From Clostridiaceae bacterium (GTDB taxonomy: Bacteria > Bacillota > Clostridia > Peptostreptococcales > Peptostreptococcaceae): a stretch of DNA of 45,359 bases. The notes under the pieces are model-generated. The model was not told the origin of the DNA, searched no databases, and worked only from the letters and a program-made list of their open reading frames with translations. The stretch covers positions 1 through 45,359 of the forward strand of contig CABIVQ010000025.1 of the NCBI GenBank assembly GCA_902362365.1, in the 5' to 3' direction. The number at the start of each line of letters is the position of its first letter. Position 1 is the first letter of the stretch. Position numbers and translations under genes: made by a program. Positions 25,839 through 33,181 of this stretch are shown here, in pieces.

Positions 25839-26480
25839 TTATCCACCAAGAGTAACATCTTGTTCATTATACCAATCTAAGGCATTATAGAAATCTTTAG
25901 GAGTAAAATCAGGCCAATAACTATCTACTACATAGAAGTCTGCATATACAGACTGTACAGGTAAAAAGCCACTAAGTCTTCTTCTACCTCCCCATCTTAT
26001 TATAAGGTCGATTCTAGAAATATCTTTAGAATGTATGTAAGGTAAAATATGCTTCTTAGAAGAATTAGCATCTTTTAGTAAATTTAAATCCCATTCCCAT
26101 CCATAGTGTATTAAGAAATTTACTTTAGTACCTCCATTACCAAATTTCTGTCTAGTAGTGAATGGAAGTAGTTCCTTTGGGAAGGCATTTGACTCTGTAT
26201 TTCCTATTACAAGTATTTCGCAGTCTTCTTTAGTTAAAAGCATAACAGAATCAATACAAGCTTGGGTAAATGCAAGTTTTTGTTCTGTAGGACGCTTTGT
26301 GTTATCTACAGTAAATCCATAAAATGTTACTTCTTTTATATTTTCTTTTTGACAAAGTTTAAAGACTTCAAGACCAGGGTTTATTCCATGTTCATAGCCC
26401 TTGTCTTTAGTCATGTTGTTTGATAAAGCCCAACGTCTATTTCCATCGGGTATTATTCCAATATGTTCTGGTACTCTCAT
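25839..26480 (-). CDS. Short, divergent cis-prenyltransferase (UppS family)
   Basis: 213 residues against about 240-250 for housekeeping UppS. Z-prenyltransferases add isopentenyl units to make undecaprenyl-type lipid carriers. The catalytic HIGIIPDGNRRWA (Asp12, Asn14, Arg15-16, Trp17) is intact, as are VTFYGFTVDNTKRP and NFLIHYGW. The C-terminal RIDLIIRWGGRRRLSGFLPV replaces the usual LLIRTGGExRLSNFLLW, so the Mg-site Glu of RxGGExR is Arg here. The short length and altered motif suggest a paralogue with different chain length or acceptor, not the essential UppS. Ribosome site gggaggg. Solitary. Confidence 0.85.
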   Translation of the reverse strand: MRVPEHIGIIPDGNRRWALSNNMTKDKGYEHGINPGLEVFKLCQKENIKEVTFYGFTVDNTKRPTEQKLAFTQACIDSVMLLTKEDCEILVIGNTESNAFPKELLPFTTRQKFGNGGTKVNFLIHYGWEWDLNLLKDANSSKKHILPYIHSKDISRIDLIIRWGGRRRLSGFLPVQSVYADFYVVDSYWPDFTPKDFYNALDWYNEQDVTLGG

Positions 26481-26671
26481 AGGCCCTCCCTAAAAATTAG
26501 AAATTATTGTATTATTGTTTCCAAGGGAATAGAAAATAAACCTATAAATAGAAAATAATTACTTATATACATAAAATTATAATTACTTTCTTGTTTGTAA
26601 ATTAGTATAAGTGATATGATTTTAGTATATGCTCTGTATAAAATGAGTTTAAGATATAAATTATGGAGGGT

Positions 26672-27412
26672 TTGATCAAATTAAACTTAATGGAAATGTA
26701 TTTTCGAAAGTATTAGATATGGATACTGGGATAACAATAGTTACACCAAATGATTTGAAGTTAGATGGTTATTATAAAGTAGTTTATCTTTTTCATGGAT
26801 TATGTGATAATTATAGAAATTGGGTGAATTATACATTATTTCCTGTATATGATAATAGGCATGATGTAATATTTATAATGCCTGAAGTTCAAAGAGCTTT
26901 TATACTGATATGAAATACGGATTAAAGTACTTTTCATATATTACTGAAGAACTTTCCAAAATTTGTAAAAATATATTCAATATTTCATCAAAAGAGAAGA
27001 TACAGCTATAATGGGGGCATCCATGGGTGGATATGGAGCATTAAAATGCGCTCTTTCAAAGCCGGAGCAATATGGATTTTGTGGTGCATTTTCTCCAGCA
27101 TTCTTATTTTTAAAGGACTATCTTAATTATCAGAGAGATGCTGGTATTGTTAAGTACGAGGACTTAAAAGCTATTTTTGGAGAAGATTTGACTTGGAAAT
27201 CGGAGTTTGAACTAATAGAACTAGTTAAGAATTTATATAATAAATCAGATAAGCCTATAATTTATACAGCTTGCGGATATAATGACTTTTTGTATGATGA
27301 AAATTTAGAATTTAGTAAAATAATGAAGAACTTTAATATAGATTTTACGTATGAAGAATGGCCAGGTAATCATGATTGGTATTTTTTTATGAGTCGTTGT
27401 ATAGAGCATTAA
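26672..27412 (+). pseudogene. Frameshifted alpha/beta esterase (EstA/esterase D type)
   Basis: The reading frame must change three times to give one product: LIKLNLM (from 26672) then GNVFSKVLDMDTGI near 26690; KVVYLFHGLCDNYRNWVNYT up to MPEVQRAF near 26900; TDMKYGLKYFSYITEELSKI in another frame; and from about 27000 DTAIMGASMGGYGALKCALS to the stop at 27412. The nucleophile elbow GASMGG and the C-terminal GNHDW catalytic His survive. The complete gene would be about 245 codons, normal for the family. The three lesions make it dead unless sequencing errors are responsible. Confidence 0.88.
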
Positions 27413-27457
27413 ATATTTTTTTACATTAAAAGAAAGTAAAGAGGAAGGATAAGTAAA

Positions 27458-28195
27458 ATGAAGCAAAATAAAAATGATGATATTAACTTTTTTAACAAAT
27501 ATAGCAAGATGGAGCGTTCAATAGGAGGACTTGAGTCAGCTGGAGAATGGCATATTTTAAAGACAATGCTGCCATCTTTTGAGGGGAAGAGGGTACTTGA
27601 CATTGGGTGCGGATTTGGATGGCATTGTCGATATGCATCAGAGCAAAAAGCTAGTTCTATAGTAGGTATTGATATATCAGAAAAGATGCTTGATACAGCA
27701 AAAGAAAAGACAAATGATTCTAAAATTAAATATGAATGTAAAGCGGTAGAAGATATTGAGTTTAAGAATGAAGAATTTGATATAGTAATTAGTTCTTTAG
27801 CACTTCACTATGTTAAGAATTTCGATGAAATTTGCAAAAAAATATATAATAGTATTTCTAGAGGAGGAGATTTTGTATTCTCAGTAGAACATCCTATTTT
27901 TACAGCAAATGCTCAACAGGACTGGTATTATAATGAGGATGGAGAGATATTACATTGGCCAGTGGATAATTATCAAGATGAATCTATTAGAATAACAAGA
28001 TTTTTAGATGAAGAAGTTATTAAATATCACAGAACTTGTTCCACTTACATAAATACACTTATTGAAAATGGATTTAATATAGTTAAAATATCAGAACCTG
28101 TACCACCTAAAGAAATGGTTGATGAAAATCCATATTTAGAAAATGAATTCAGAAGACCAATGTTTCTTATGATAGCAGCAAAAAAAGCTATTTAA
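27458..28195 (+). CDS. SAM-dependent class I methyltransferase
   Basis: 245 residues. Motif I VLDIGCGFGWHCRYA (about residues 46-60) binds SAM; VGIDISEKML is the acidic post-motif, FDIVISSLALHYVKNF motif II/post II, and GGDFVFSVEHPIFT the later strand. The N-terminal YSKMERSIGGLESAGEWHIL and the C-terminal half (INTLIENGF, PKEMVDENPYLENEFRRP) are typical of a small group annotated as ubiquinone/menaquinone-type or tRNA-like methyltransferases, but the substrate is unknown. Ribosome site gaggaagg. Sits 45 bp after the dead esterase and 57 bp before the ZIP transporter. Confidence 0.9.
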   Translation: MKQNKNDDINFFNKYSKMERSIGGLESAGEWHILKTMLPSFEGKRVLDIGCGFGWHCRYASEQKASSIVGIDISEKMLDTAKEKTNDSKIKYECKAVEDIEFKNEEFDIVISSLALHYVKNFDEICKKIYNSISRGGDFVFSVEHPIFTANAQQDWYYNEDGEILHWPVDNYQDESIRITRFLDEEVIKYHRTCSTYINTLIENGFNIVKISEPVPPKEMVDENPYLENEFRRPMFLMIAAKKAI

Positions 28196-28252
28196 ATGGC
28201 AAAATACGAGTAGAATTGAATATAAATAATATAAGGTAAAAAGGAGGGGGGA

Positions 28253-29053
28253 ATGGGAAATATAGCTTTTGCTTTTATGTTAACAGCTATTGCAGGATTA
28301 TCTACAGGTATTGGAAGTTGTATTGCTTTTTTTTCTAAAACAGATAATAAAAAATTTTTATCTGTCACACTAGGATTCTCAGCTGGTGTGATGATTTATG
28401 TATCTATGATAGAGATATTTTCAGAGGCAAAGATAAAATTAGCTATATCTTTTGGAGATAAAATAGGAACTGGAATAACAATAATAGCATTTTTTACAGG
28501 AGTATTTTTAATCTTATTAATAGATAAATTTATTCCATCAGAAAGTAACCCTCACGAGGTACATGATACATCAGAGATTAATGATTCTGCACTAGAAAAT
28601 AATAAATTGCTAAGAACTGGAGTTTTTACTGCGCTTGCAATAGGTATACATAACTTTCCAGAAGGAATAGCAACTTTTATATCTGCATTACAAGATTTTT
28701 CTATAGCTATACCCATTGTTGTAGCAATTGCGATACACAATATTCCAGAGGGGATTTCAGTATCTGTTCCTATTTACTATGCTACGGGAAGTAAGAAAAA
28801 GGCATTTGTATATTCCTTTATTTCTGGTCTTGCTGAACCTATTGGAGCTTTAGTTGGATATTTAATATTAATGCCGGTTATGAATGATACAGTATTTGGT
28901 GTGTTATTTGCTGGTGTAGCTGGTATTATGGTATTTATATCTTTAGATGAGCTATTGCCACTATCAAGAGAATATGGAGAAGGGCATTTATCCATTTATG
29001 GTTTAGTAGCTGGGATGGCGGTTATGGCAATAAGTTTATGGCTATTTATGTAG
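28253..29053 (+). CDS. zupT: ZIP-family zinc/divalent metal importer (ZupT)
   Basis: 266 residues with eight predicted helices, normal ZupT size. The metal-binding helices contain [10 protein letters not shown] and [12 protein letters not shown], the hallmark paired H-N-x-P-E-G motifs, and SGLAEPIGA in helix 6. The cytoplasmic loop between helices 3 and 4 is acidic/His-bearing ([12 protein letters not shown]). Imports Zn2+ and other divalent ions down a gradient. Start 28253 behind aaggagggggga. No Zur box seen in the short upstream gap. Followed by a terminator. Confidence 0.93.
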   Translation: MGNIAFAFMLTAIAGLSTGIGSCIAFFSKTDNKKFLSVTLGFSAGVMIYVSMIEIFSEAKIKLAISFGDKIGTGITIIAFFTGVFLILLIDKFIPSESNPHEVHDTSEINDSALENNKLLRTGVFTALAIGIHNFPEGIATFISALQDFSIAIPIVVAIAIHNIPEGISVSVPIYYATGSKKKAFVYSFISGLAEPIGALVGYLILMPVMNDTVFGVLFAGVAGIMVFISLDELLPLSREYGEGHLSIYGLVAGMAVMAISLWLFM

Positions 29054-29109
29054 AATATAAGATTTTAATATTTTAGTATATTTTTAATATTAAGAAGAAA
29101 ATAGTAAAG

Positions 29110-29145
29110 CTAAGAGTAAATTCATATAGAATTTACTCTTTTTAG
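29110..29145 (+). terminator. Terminator of zupT
   Basis: aagagtaaattc (29112-29123) pairs with gaatttactctttt (29129-), followed by ttag. Confidence 0.85.
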
Positions 29146-29163
29146 ATAAATTAAGGAAATATT

Positions 29164-29316
29164 TATTCTCAAAAACTTAGAAAAGCAGGAGTATATGTGT
29201 ACTTAAATGAATTAAAAGGAACTTTTCATGGTTTTGACAGCACGTATAACAGAAATATTGTAAAAAGAACAATGGAAACTAGAATTGAAATATTAAAAAG
29301 ATATTTAAATGATTAG
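29164..29316 (+). pseudogene. C-terminal remnant of an alpha/beta hydrolase
   Basis: Fifty codons without a start read YSQKLRKAGVYVYLNELKGT and FHGFDSTYNRNIVKRTMETR then a stop at 29314-29316. The KGTFHGFD segment is the catalytic-His end of hormone-sensitive-lipase-type hydrolases (acetyl esterases). The upstream Ser and Asp regions are missing. The 160 bases after it, up to the next gene, show nothing I can identify. Confidence 0.7.
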
Positions 29317-29479
29317 AGATATGTATGTGTAAATTAACCTATTGTTTTAGTGCATAAAATACTGATAATATCTTCTTGCAAAAAATATTTTATTAATATA
29401 AGAGTAGAGTGTATTTTTAGATGAAATTCAAGGAAATCTAAAAGAAAATAAAATGAATTTTTATATTTTGGAGGTCATT

Positions 29480-30109
29480 ATGAGCTTATACTTAGGAAAA
29501 ATACATTACTGGCTATACAATAAAATATTATGGTTTGAAGGACTAGAGGATGAAATAATAAGGGTAGCTAAAGAGGAGAAGTTAGATATTGATAAATTAG
29601 CAAAGGAGGCAAATAAAAAGTTTGGAGAAAAATTACCGAATAAACCTTTAGAGGAAATTATAGATACTAATAATATACACGGATGGCTTCAAGATAGAAT
29701 TCATTCTTCAGAAGGTAGAATGGCATATTGGATAAGAATAATCCTTAAAAATGATAAAGATAGTATTAGTAAAATAGAAAAAGCATATATAGATCAAGGT
29801 ATTAAGGCAGGCAAAGAATGTTTAGCTGAAGGGATAGATTTATCTAATGCAAAAAATATATACAATAAAATAAATGACTATATTTTAGATGGAATGCCAT
29901 GTGATAGAGTTAATGAGATTTTAGAGTCTAATGAAGATATTGTAAGTTGGAAGAGACGAATTTGTGTTCATAAGGATATCTGGAATGATGAAGTTGAGCT
30001 ATTTTATCAATTAAGAAGTTTGTGGATTAAGTCTTTTATTAATACTGTAAATAATGAATTCAAATATGTTGAAGATGATGGTGTAAATAAGATAGAAAGA
30101 GTTCAATAA
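29480..30109 (+). CDS. Conserved-looking hypothetical protein with His/Trp motifs
   Basis: 209 residues from ATG 29480, behind ggagg at 29470-29474; the in-frame ATG 29453 precedes that site. Soluble, mostly helical. Conspicuous segments: YLGKIHYWLYNKILWFE at the N-terminus, NNIHGWLQDRIHSSEGRMAY near residue 65-85, GKECLAEGI, LDGMPCDRVNEIL and RRICVHKDIW. The spaced His (IHYW, IHGW, RIH, CVH) with Cys could make a metal site, but I do not recognise the family. It stands alone, 42 bp before a GNAT gene that lacks its own ribosome site. Confidence 0.75.
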   Translation: MSLYLGKIHYWLYNKILWFEGLEDEIIRVAKEEKLDIDKLAKEANKKFGEKLPNKPLEEIIDTNNIHGWLQDRIHSSEGRMAYWIRIILKNDKDSISKIEKAYIDQGIKAGKECLAEGIDLSNAKNIYNKINDYILDGMPCDRVNEILESNEDIVSWKRRICVHKDIWNDEVELFYQLRSLWIKSFINTVNNEFKYVEDDGVNKIERVQ

Positions 30110-30150
30110 AACCATAACTAAATAAACTGTGAAATATTAGCAAACATGTC

Positions 30151-30639
30151 TTGATTATTTATATCAAAATAAATAGTTTTCCTATATTTGAACAAAGAAC
30201 TTTAGAAAGTCAAATAGAAGCATTAAAAGATGATAGATATAATTGGATAGTAATATGTGATGAAAGTGTAGTTGTAGGTATATTATTATATTGGGAGTTT
30301 GACAAATATAAATATATTGAACATTTAGCTATATATTCAGAATTAAGAGGTAAAAGTTATGGTTCAAAAATACTAGAAATTTTCTGTAGAGATAATAAGA
30401 CAATAATTTTAGAAATCGACCCACCTATAGACGAAATAGCGCTTAAAAGACTTAAGTTTTATTCTAAAATAGGGTTTATGCTACAAGAATTTAATCATAT
30501 AGATCCTCCATATAGAAAAGGATATGAAGGTCATAGTTTAAAAGTTATGTGTTACAATAAAAATTTAGAAGAATATGAGTATAATGAATTTAATGAATTT
30601 TTAAAGAATGTAATTATGATATATTCAGAATGTAATTAG
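30151..30639 (+). CDS. GNAT-family acetyltransferase, probably 5' truncated
   Basis: The acetyl-CoA-binding segment is LAIYSELRGKSYGSKILE (R-G-x-x-x-G loop at about residues 66-71), with strand IEHLAIYS before it and LKFYSKIGF after it; C-terminal YRKGYEGHSLKVMCY closes the fold. Related proteins usually have 15-25 residues before SFPIFEQRTLESQIEALKDD; here the frame runs upstream only to a stop at 30130-30132 and has no ATG, no ribosome site, and only TTG 30151. Either it is a weakly expressed short form or a decayed gene. Substrate unknown. Confidence 0.65.
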   Translation: MIIYIKINSFPIFEQRTLESQIEALKDDRYNWIVICDESVVVGILLYWEFDKYKYIEHLAIYSELRGKSYGSKILEIFCRDNKTIILEIDPPIDEIALKRLKFYSKIGFMLQEFNHIDPPYRKGYEGHSLKVMCYNKNLEEYEYNEFNEFLKNVIMIYSECN

Positions 30640-30646
30640 ATATAAG

Positions 30647-30681
30647 AAATGAGAGCATATAATTATATGCTCTCATTTAAT
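30647..30681. terminator. Bidirectional palindromic terminator
   Basis: aaatgagagcatata at 30647 and its complement tatatgctctcattt ending at 30678 form a near-perfect palindrome between convergent genes. Confidence 0.88.
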
Positions 30682-30703
30682 TTTACAATTGAGCTTATTT
30701 ATT

Positions 30704-31654
30704 TTAGTTATATAAATTGATTATTTCTGAAGCTTTTTCCTTAATTTCCGAGATGGCATCCTTAGGTTCTATTATTTGAATATATTTACCGTATCCAAAG
30801 GCAAATTCTATACCCTGCCATTTAGCATCAAAATCAATATCAAGATATATTTTATTTTCTTTTATAGTTGTATTCCTTATAGTTATAAATTTTCTTTCTC
30901 TTATACTATTTAAAATGGATTTATCAACCTTAAACGTAAAAGTATATTTTGGAATTAAATTTTTAAAATTACTAATAGATGATTTCCAATAATTCTCTAA
31001 ATTAAAATCCTTTGGTCTAACAAAATTATCATTCATTAAGTAGATAGATTTTATTGAATTCACTTTATAGGCTTTAGTTATGTCATTATTTATGCCAACT
31101 AGATACCAAACTCCTCTTTTGCATACTAAACCAAGTGGACTTAATATAACATCTTTTGTTTCATTTGTTTTTTCGTATACAAATTTTAGTACTTTAGAGT
31201 TCCAAATTGAATTTTGACACTGTGATAGTATATCTTTATTTAAAGTTGTAGGAACTTCACCCCAAGTATTCATATCTATATAAATAAAGTTTTGTATATT
31301 TTCAATTTCCTTTAATTGGTTAGGAGAAGAATTACCTAAAAGCTTAAGGATAGTAGAGTTTTTTAGTTTTTCCATTCCTAAATCTTCTAAAATCTTATCT
31401 CCTGTAGAGAGAAATAAAGAGAATATTTCATCGTTATTTATTCCATTTAAAGAAGTTTTGTAATCTCCTAGAAGTTTTATTCCTCCATTTATTCCCCTGT
31501 CAGCGTATACTGGTATTCCAAGACTGCTTAAAGATTCAACATCTCTATAAATAGTTCTAATGGAAACCTCTAACTGCTTAGATAATTCCTTAGCTGTTAG
31601 CTGATTATGTATTTGTAGTAACATTAGTATAGAAATTAATCTGTCTGCTTTCAT
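30704..31654 (-). CDS. YafY-type HTH/WYL-domain transcriptional regulator
   Basis: 316 residues from ATG 31654, seven bases after aaagg; an upstream TTG/ATG extension has no site. Residues 1-58 are a winged helix (MKADRLISILMLLQIHNQ, LTAKELSKQLEVSIRTIYRD, GIPVYADRGINGG). Residues 135-215 form a WYL domain with VCKRGVWYLVGIN; the rest is the WCX C-terminal extension ending WQGIEFAFGYGKYIQIIEP. These proteins bind an unknown effector and usually control a neighbour. It is divergent from the DHFR-like reductase gene, its probable target, and a palindrome at 31673-31687 suggests autorepression. Confidence 0.92.
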   Translation of the reverse strand: MKADRLISILMLLQIHNQLTAKELSKQLEVSIRTIYRDVESLSSLGIPVYADRGINGGIKLLGDYKTSLNGINNDEIFSLFLSTGDKILEDLGMEKLKNSTILKLLGNSSPNQLKEIENIQNFIYIDMNTWGEVPTTLNKDILSQCQNSIWNSKVLKFVYEKTNETKDVILSPLGLVCKRGVWYLVGINNDITKAYKVNSIKSIYLMNDNFVRPKDFNLENYWKSSISNFKNLIPKYTFTFKVDKSILNSIRERKFITIRNTTIKENKIYLDIDFDAKWQGIEFAFGYGKYIQIIEPKDAISEIKEKASEIINLYN

Positions 31655-31672
31655 AATTTTTCCTTTCAAATA

Positions 31673-31687
31673 TGACATAAGATGTCA
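31673..31687. promoter_or_regulatory. Probable WYL-regulator operator
   Basis: Perfect palindrome tgacat-aag-atgtca, 18-33 bases before the regulator's start codon and at the expected transcription start of its promoter. Confidence 0.6.
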
Positions 31688-31690
31688 ACT

Positions 31691-31719
31691 ATTCTAACTT
31701 ATAATATATTTTATATCAA
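31691..31719 (-). promoter_or_regulatory. Promoter of the WYL regulator gene
   Basis: On the minus strand TTGATA (31719-31714), 17-bp spacer, TAGAAT (31696-31691). Transcription would start inside or next to the palindrome. Confidence 0.55.
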
Positions 31720-31809
31720 GTAAGATATTTTATTAATTTGGGAATGTAAAGATTTTATAAACAAAAATTAATATCTAAATTAAGAAATATAGAAAAGAGG
31801 AATCACAAT

Positions 31810-32334
31810 ATGGATAGAAAGATAATATTAAATTTAGCAATGAGCATTGATGGATATATAGCTTCAGAGGATGGCGGTTATGACTGGATTGTTGGAGATG
31901 GAAATGACAAATTAGATACTGAAAATACATGGGATTATGATAAATTTTTAGAGGGAATAGACACTGTAGTAATGGGGGGAAAGTGTTATGAACAAAGTTT
32001 TCATAATGATTTCAAAGACAAGAAAGTCTATGTAGCTACTTCAAAAGAAATAGATGATTATGATAATATTAATTTTATAAAGGGTGATATATGTAAGGTG
32101 ATAGAAGATGAAAGAAAAAAAGACGGTAAGGATATATTCTTATTTGGAGGAGGAATTGTAATAGATAGTTTTATTAAGTCGGATATTGTAGATGAGTATA
32201 TAATAGGAATAATACCGACTATATTAGGAAAAGGAAGATCATTATTTTTAGGTAATAACCCAAAGATAGATCTAAAGTTAGATGACTGTATTATAGATAA
32301 AGGCATTACAATATTAAGGTATTCAAAAAGGTAA
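31810..32334 (+). CDS. Dihydrofolate-reductase-like / RibD C-terminal-type reductase
   Basis: 174 residues. N-terminal RKIILNLAMSIDGYIASEDG with the DGYIA motif, DTVVMGGKCYEQ, VYVATSKEI, IFLFGGGIVIDSFIKSDIVD (GGG dinucleotide loop) and IIPTILGKGRSLF are the RibD_C/YyaP pattern. It probably reduces a pterin- or pyrimidine-like substrate with NADPH; the true substrate of this subfamily is unknown. True FolA residues for folate are not preserved, so it is unlikely to be the housekeeping DHFR. Divergent from the WYL regulator across 155 bp, which likely controls it. Ribosome site agagga. Confidence 0.9.
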   Translation: MDRKIILNLAMSIDGYIASEDGGYDWIVGDGNDKLDTENTWDYDKFLEGIDTVVMGGKCYEQSFHNDFKDKKVYVATSKEIDDYDNINFIKGDICKVIEDERKKDGKDIFLFGGGIVIDSFIKSDIVDEYIIGIIPTILGKGRSLFLGNNPKIDLKLDDCIIDKGITILRYSKR

Positions 32335-32436
32335 AAATTTCATTTTAAAATATATTTATTAGTTTATGGAGAAAATAATGATGTATTTAGTATAATATTT
32401 TATATAATTATGGAATATGAAAGGGGGATAATTAAA

Positions 32437-33039
32437 ATTAAAAAATTAATAAAATTATCTTTAGTACTTATAATGATTGCATTAAGTTTTTTATTTTATA
32501 ATAAATATATAGAAAAAAAGTATATTGATGAAACTAAAAATATGACTGAAAATGATATAAAATTAGTCAATGAAGTAATATCACTAGCTAAAGAAAAAGT
32601 AGGACTTGAGTATATATGGGGTGGCAAAGGAGAAATAATGACTGATGAAAGATTGGACGAGCTTATCTCTGAGTATGGAATAAAGCACTATCCTTTAGAT
32701 AGAGATAAATATATTAAAAATCAAGCTTTTGACTGCTCAGGGCTTACTTATTGGACCTATAAAGAAATAACAGGAGTAGAGATAGGGTATTCTACCTTAC
32801 AACAAAAAGAGGTCTTAAAGGATTATAAGGTAGATAAATCTGAGTTACAACCAGGTGATTTGATTTATACTCCTGGACATGTTGTTATGTATATAGGTAA
32901 AGGGAAGGTTATACAGTCCGCTAATGATAGAGCGTATCCTATAGGTGGTGTGAAAATTTCTTCAGTTTTAATGTATAAAAATGGTGAAGTATATAGGCCA
33001 ATTTGGTATATAAATAAAACTTTAAAAAATAATAGATAA
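32437..33039 (+). CDS. NlpC/P60-family cysteine peptidase, membrane-anchored or exported; probable AUU start
   Basis: About 200 residues. Hydrophobic helix KLSLVLIMIALSFLFYNKY near the start, then the papain-like domain: Cys in AFDCSGLTYWTYKEITG, ELQPGDLIYTPGHVVMYIG with the catalytic His, and a polar residue in the following AYPIGG strand region. Such enzymes cut peptidoglycan stem peptides outside the cell. A 35-residue insert sits before the Cys. Start: aaaggggg (32420-32427) is followed nine bases later by ATT 32437, giving MKKLIKLSL, a normal signal-anchor start. The in-frame ATG 32410 lies before the ribosome site and lacks one of its own. I favour the ATT; the ATG form adds nine residues. 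Confidence 0.85.
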   Translation: MKKLIKLSLVLIMIALSFLFYNKYIEKKYIDETKNMTENDIKLVNEVISLAKEKVGLEYIWGGKGEIMTDERLDELISEYGIKHYPLDRDKYIKNQAFDCSGLTYWTYKEITGVEIGYSTLQQKEVLKDYKVDKSELQPGDLIYTPGHVVMYIGKGKVIQSANDRAYPIGGVKISSVLMYKNGEVYRPIWYINKTLKNNR

Positions 33040-33048
33040 GTTATTATT

Positions 33049-33093
33049 AAAATAGAGAAGATGCTTATAAATTAGTATTTTCTCTATTTTTTT
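33049..33093 (+). terminator. Terminator of the NlpC/P60 gene
   Basis: aaaatagagaa (33049-33059) pairs with ttctctatttt, followed by tttttc. Confidence 0.82.
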
Positions 33094-33181
33094 CTAATTC
33101 ACTTATTTATTAGTAATACATAACTGGACAAGCACATATATTTATATAAGTTATAAAGAAAAATAACGAGGGGGATAAAAT

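Noticed and set aside
26719..27412. Two independent small hydrolase genes
   Set aside because: They are two frames of a single esterase family alignment; the intervening segment in a third frame supplies the missing residues.
29317..29479. Possible small gene after the hydrolase remnant
   Set aside because: No start with a ribosome site and no open frame of useful length before ATG 29480.
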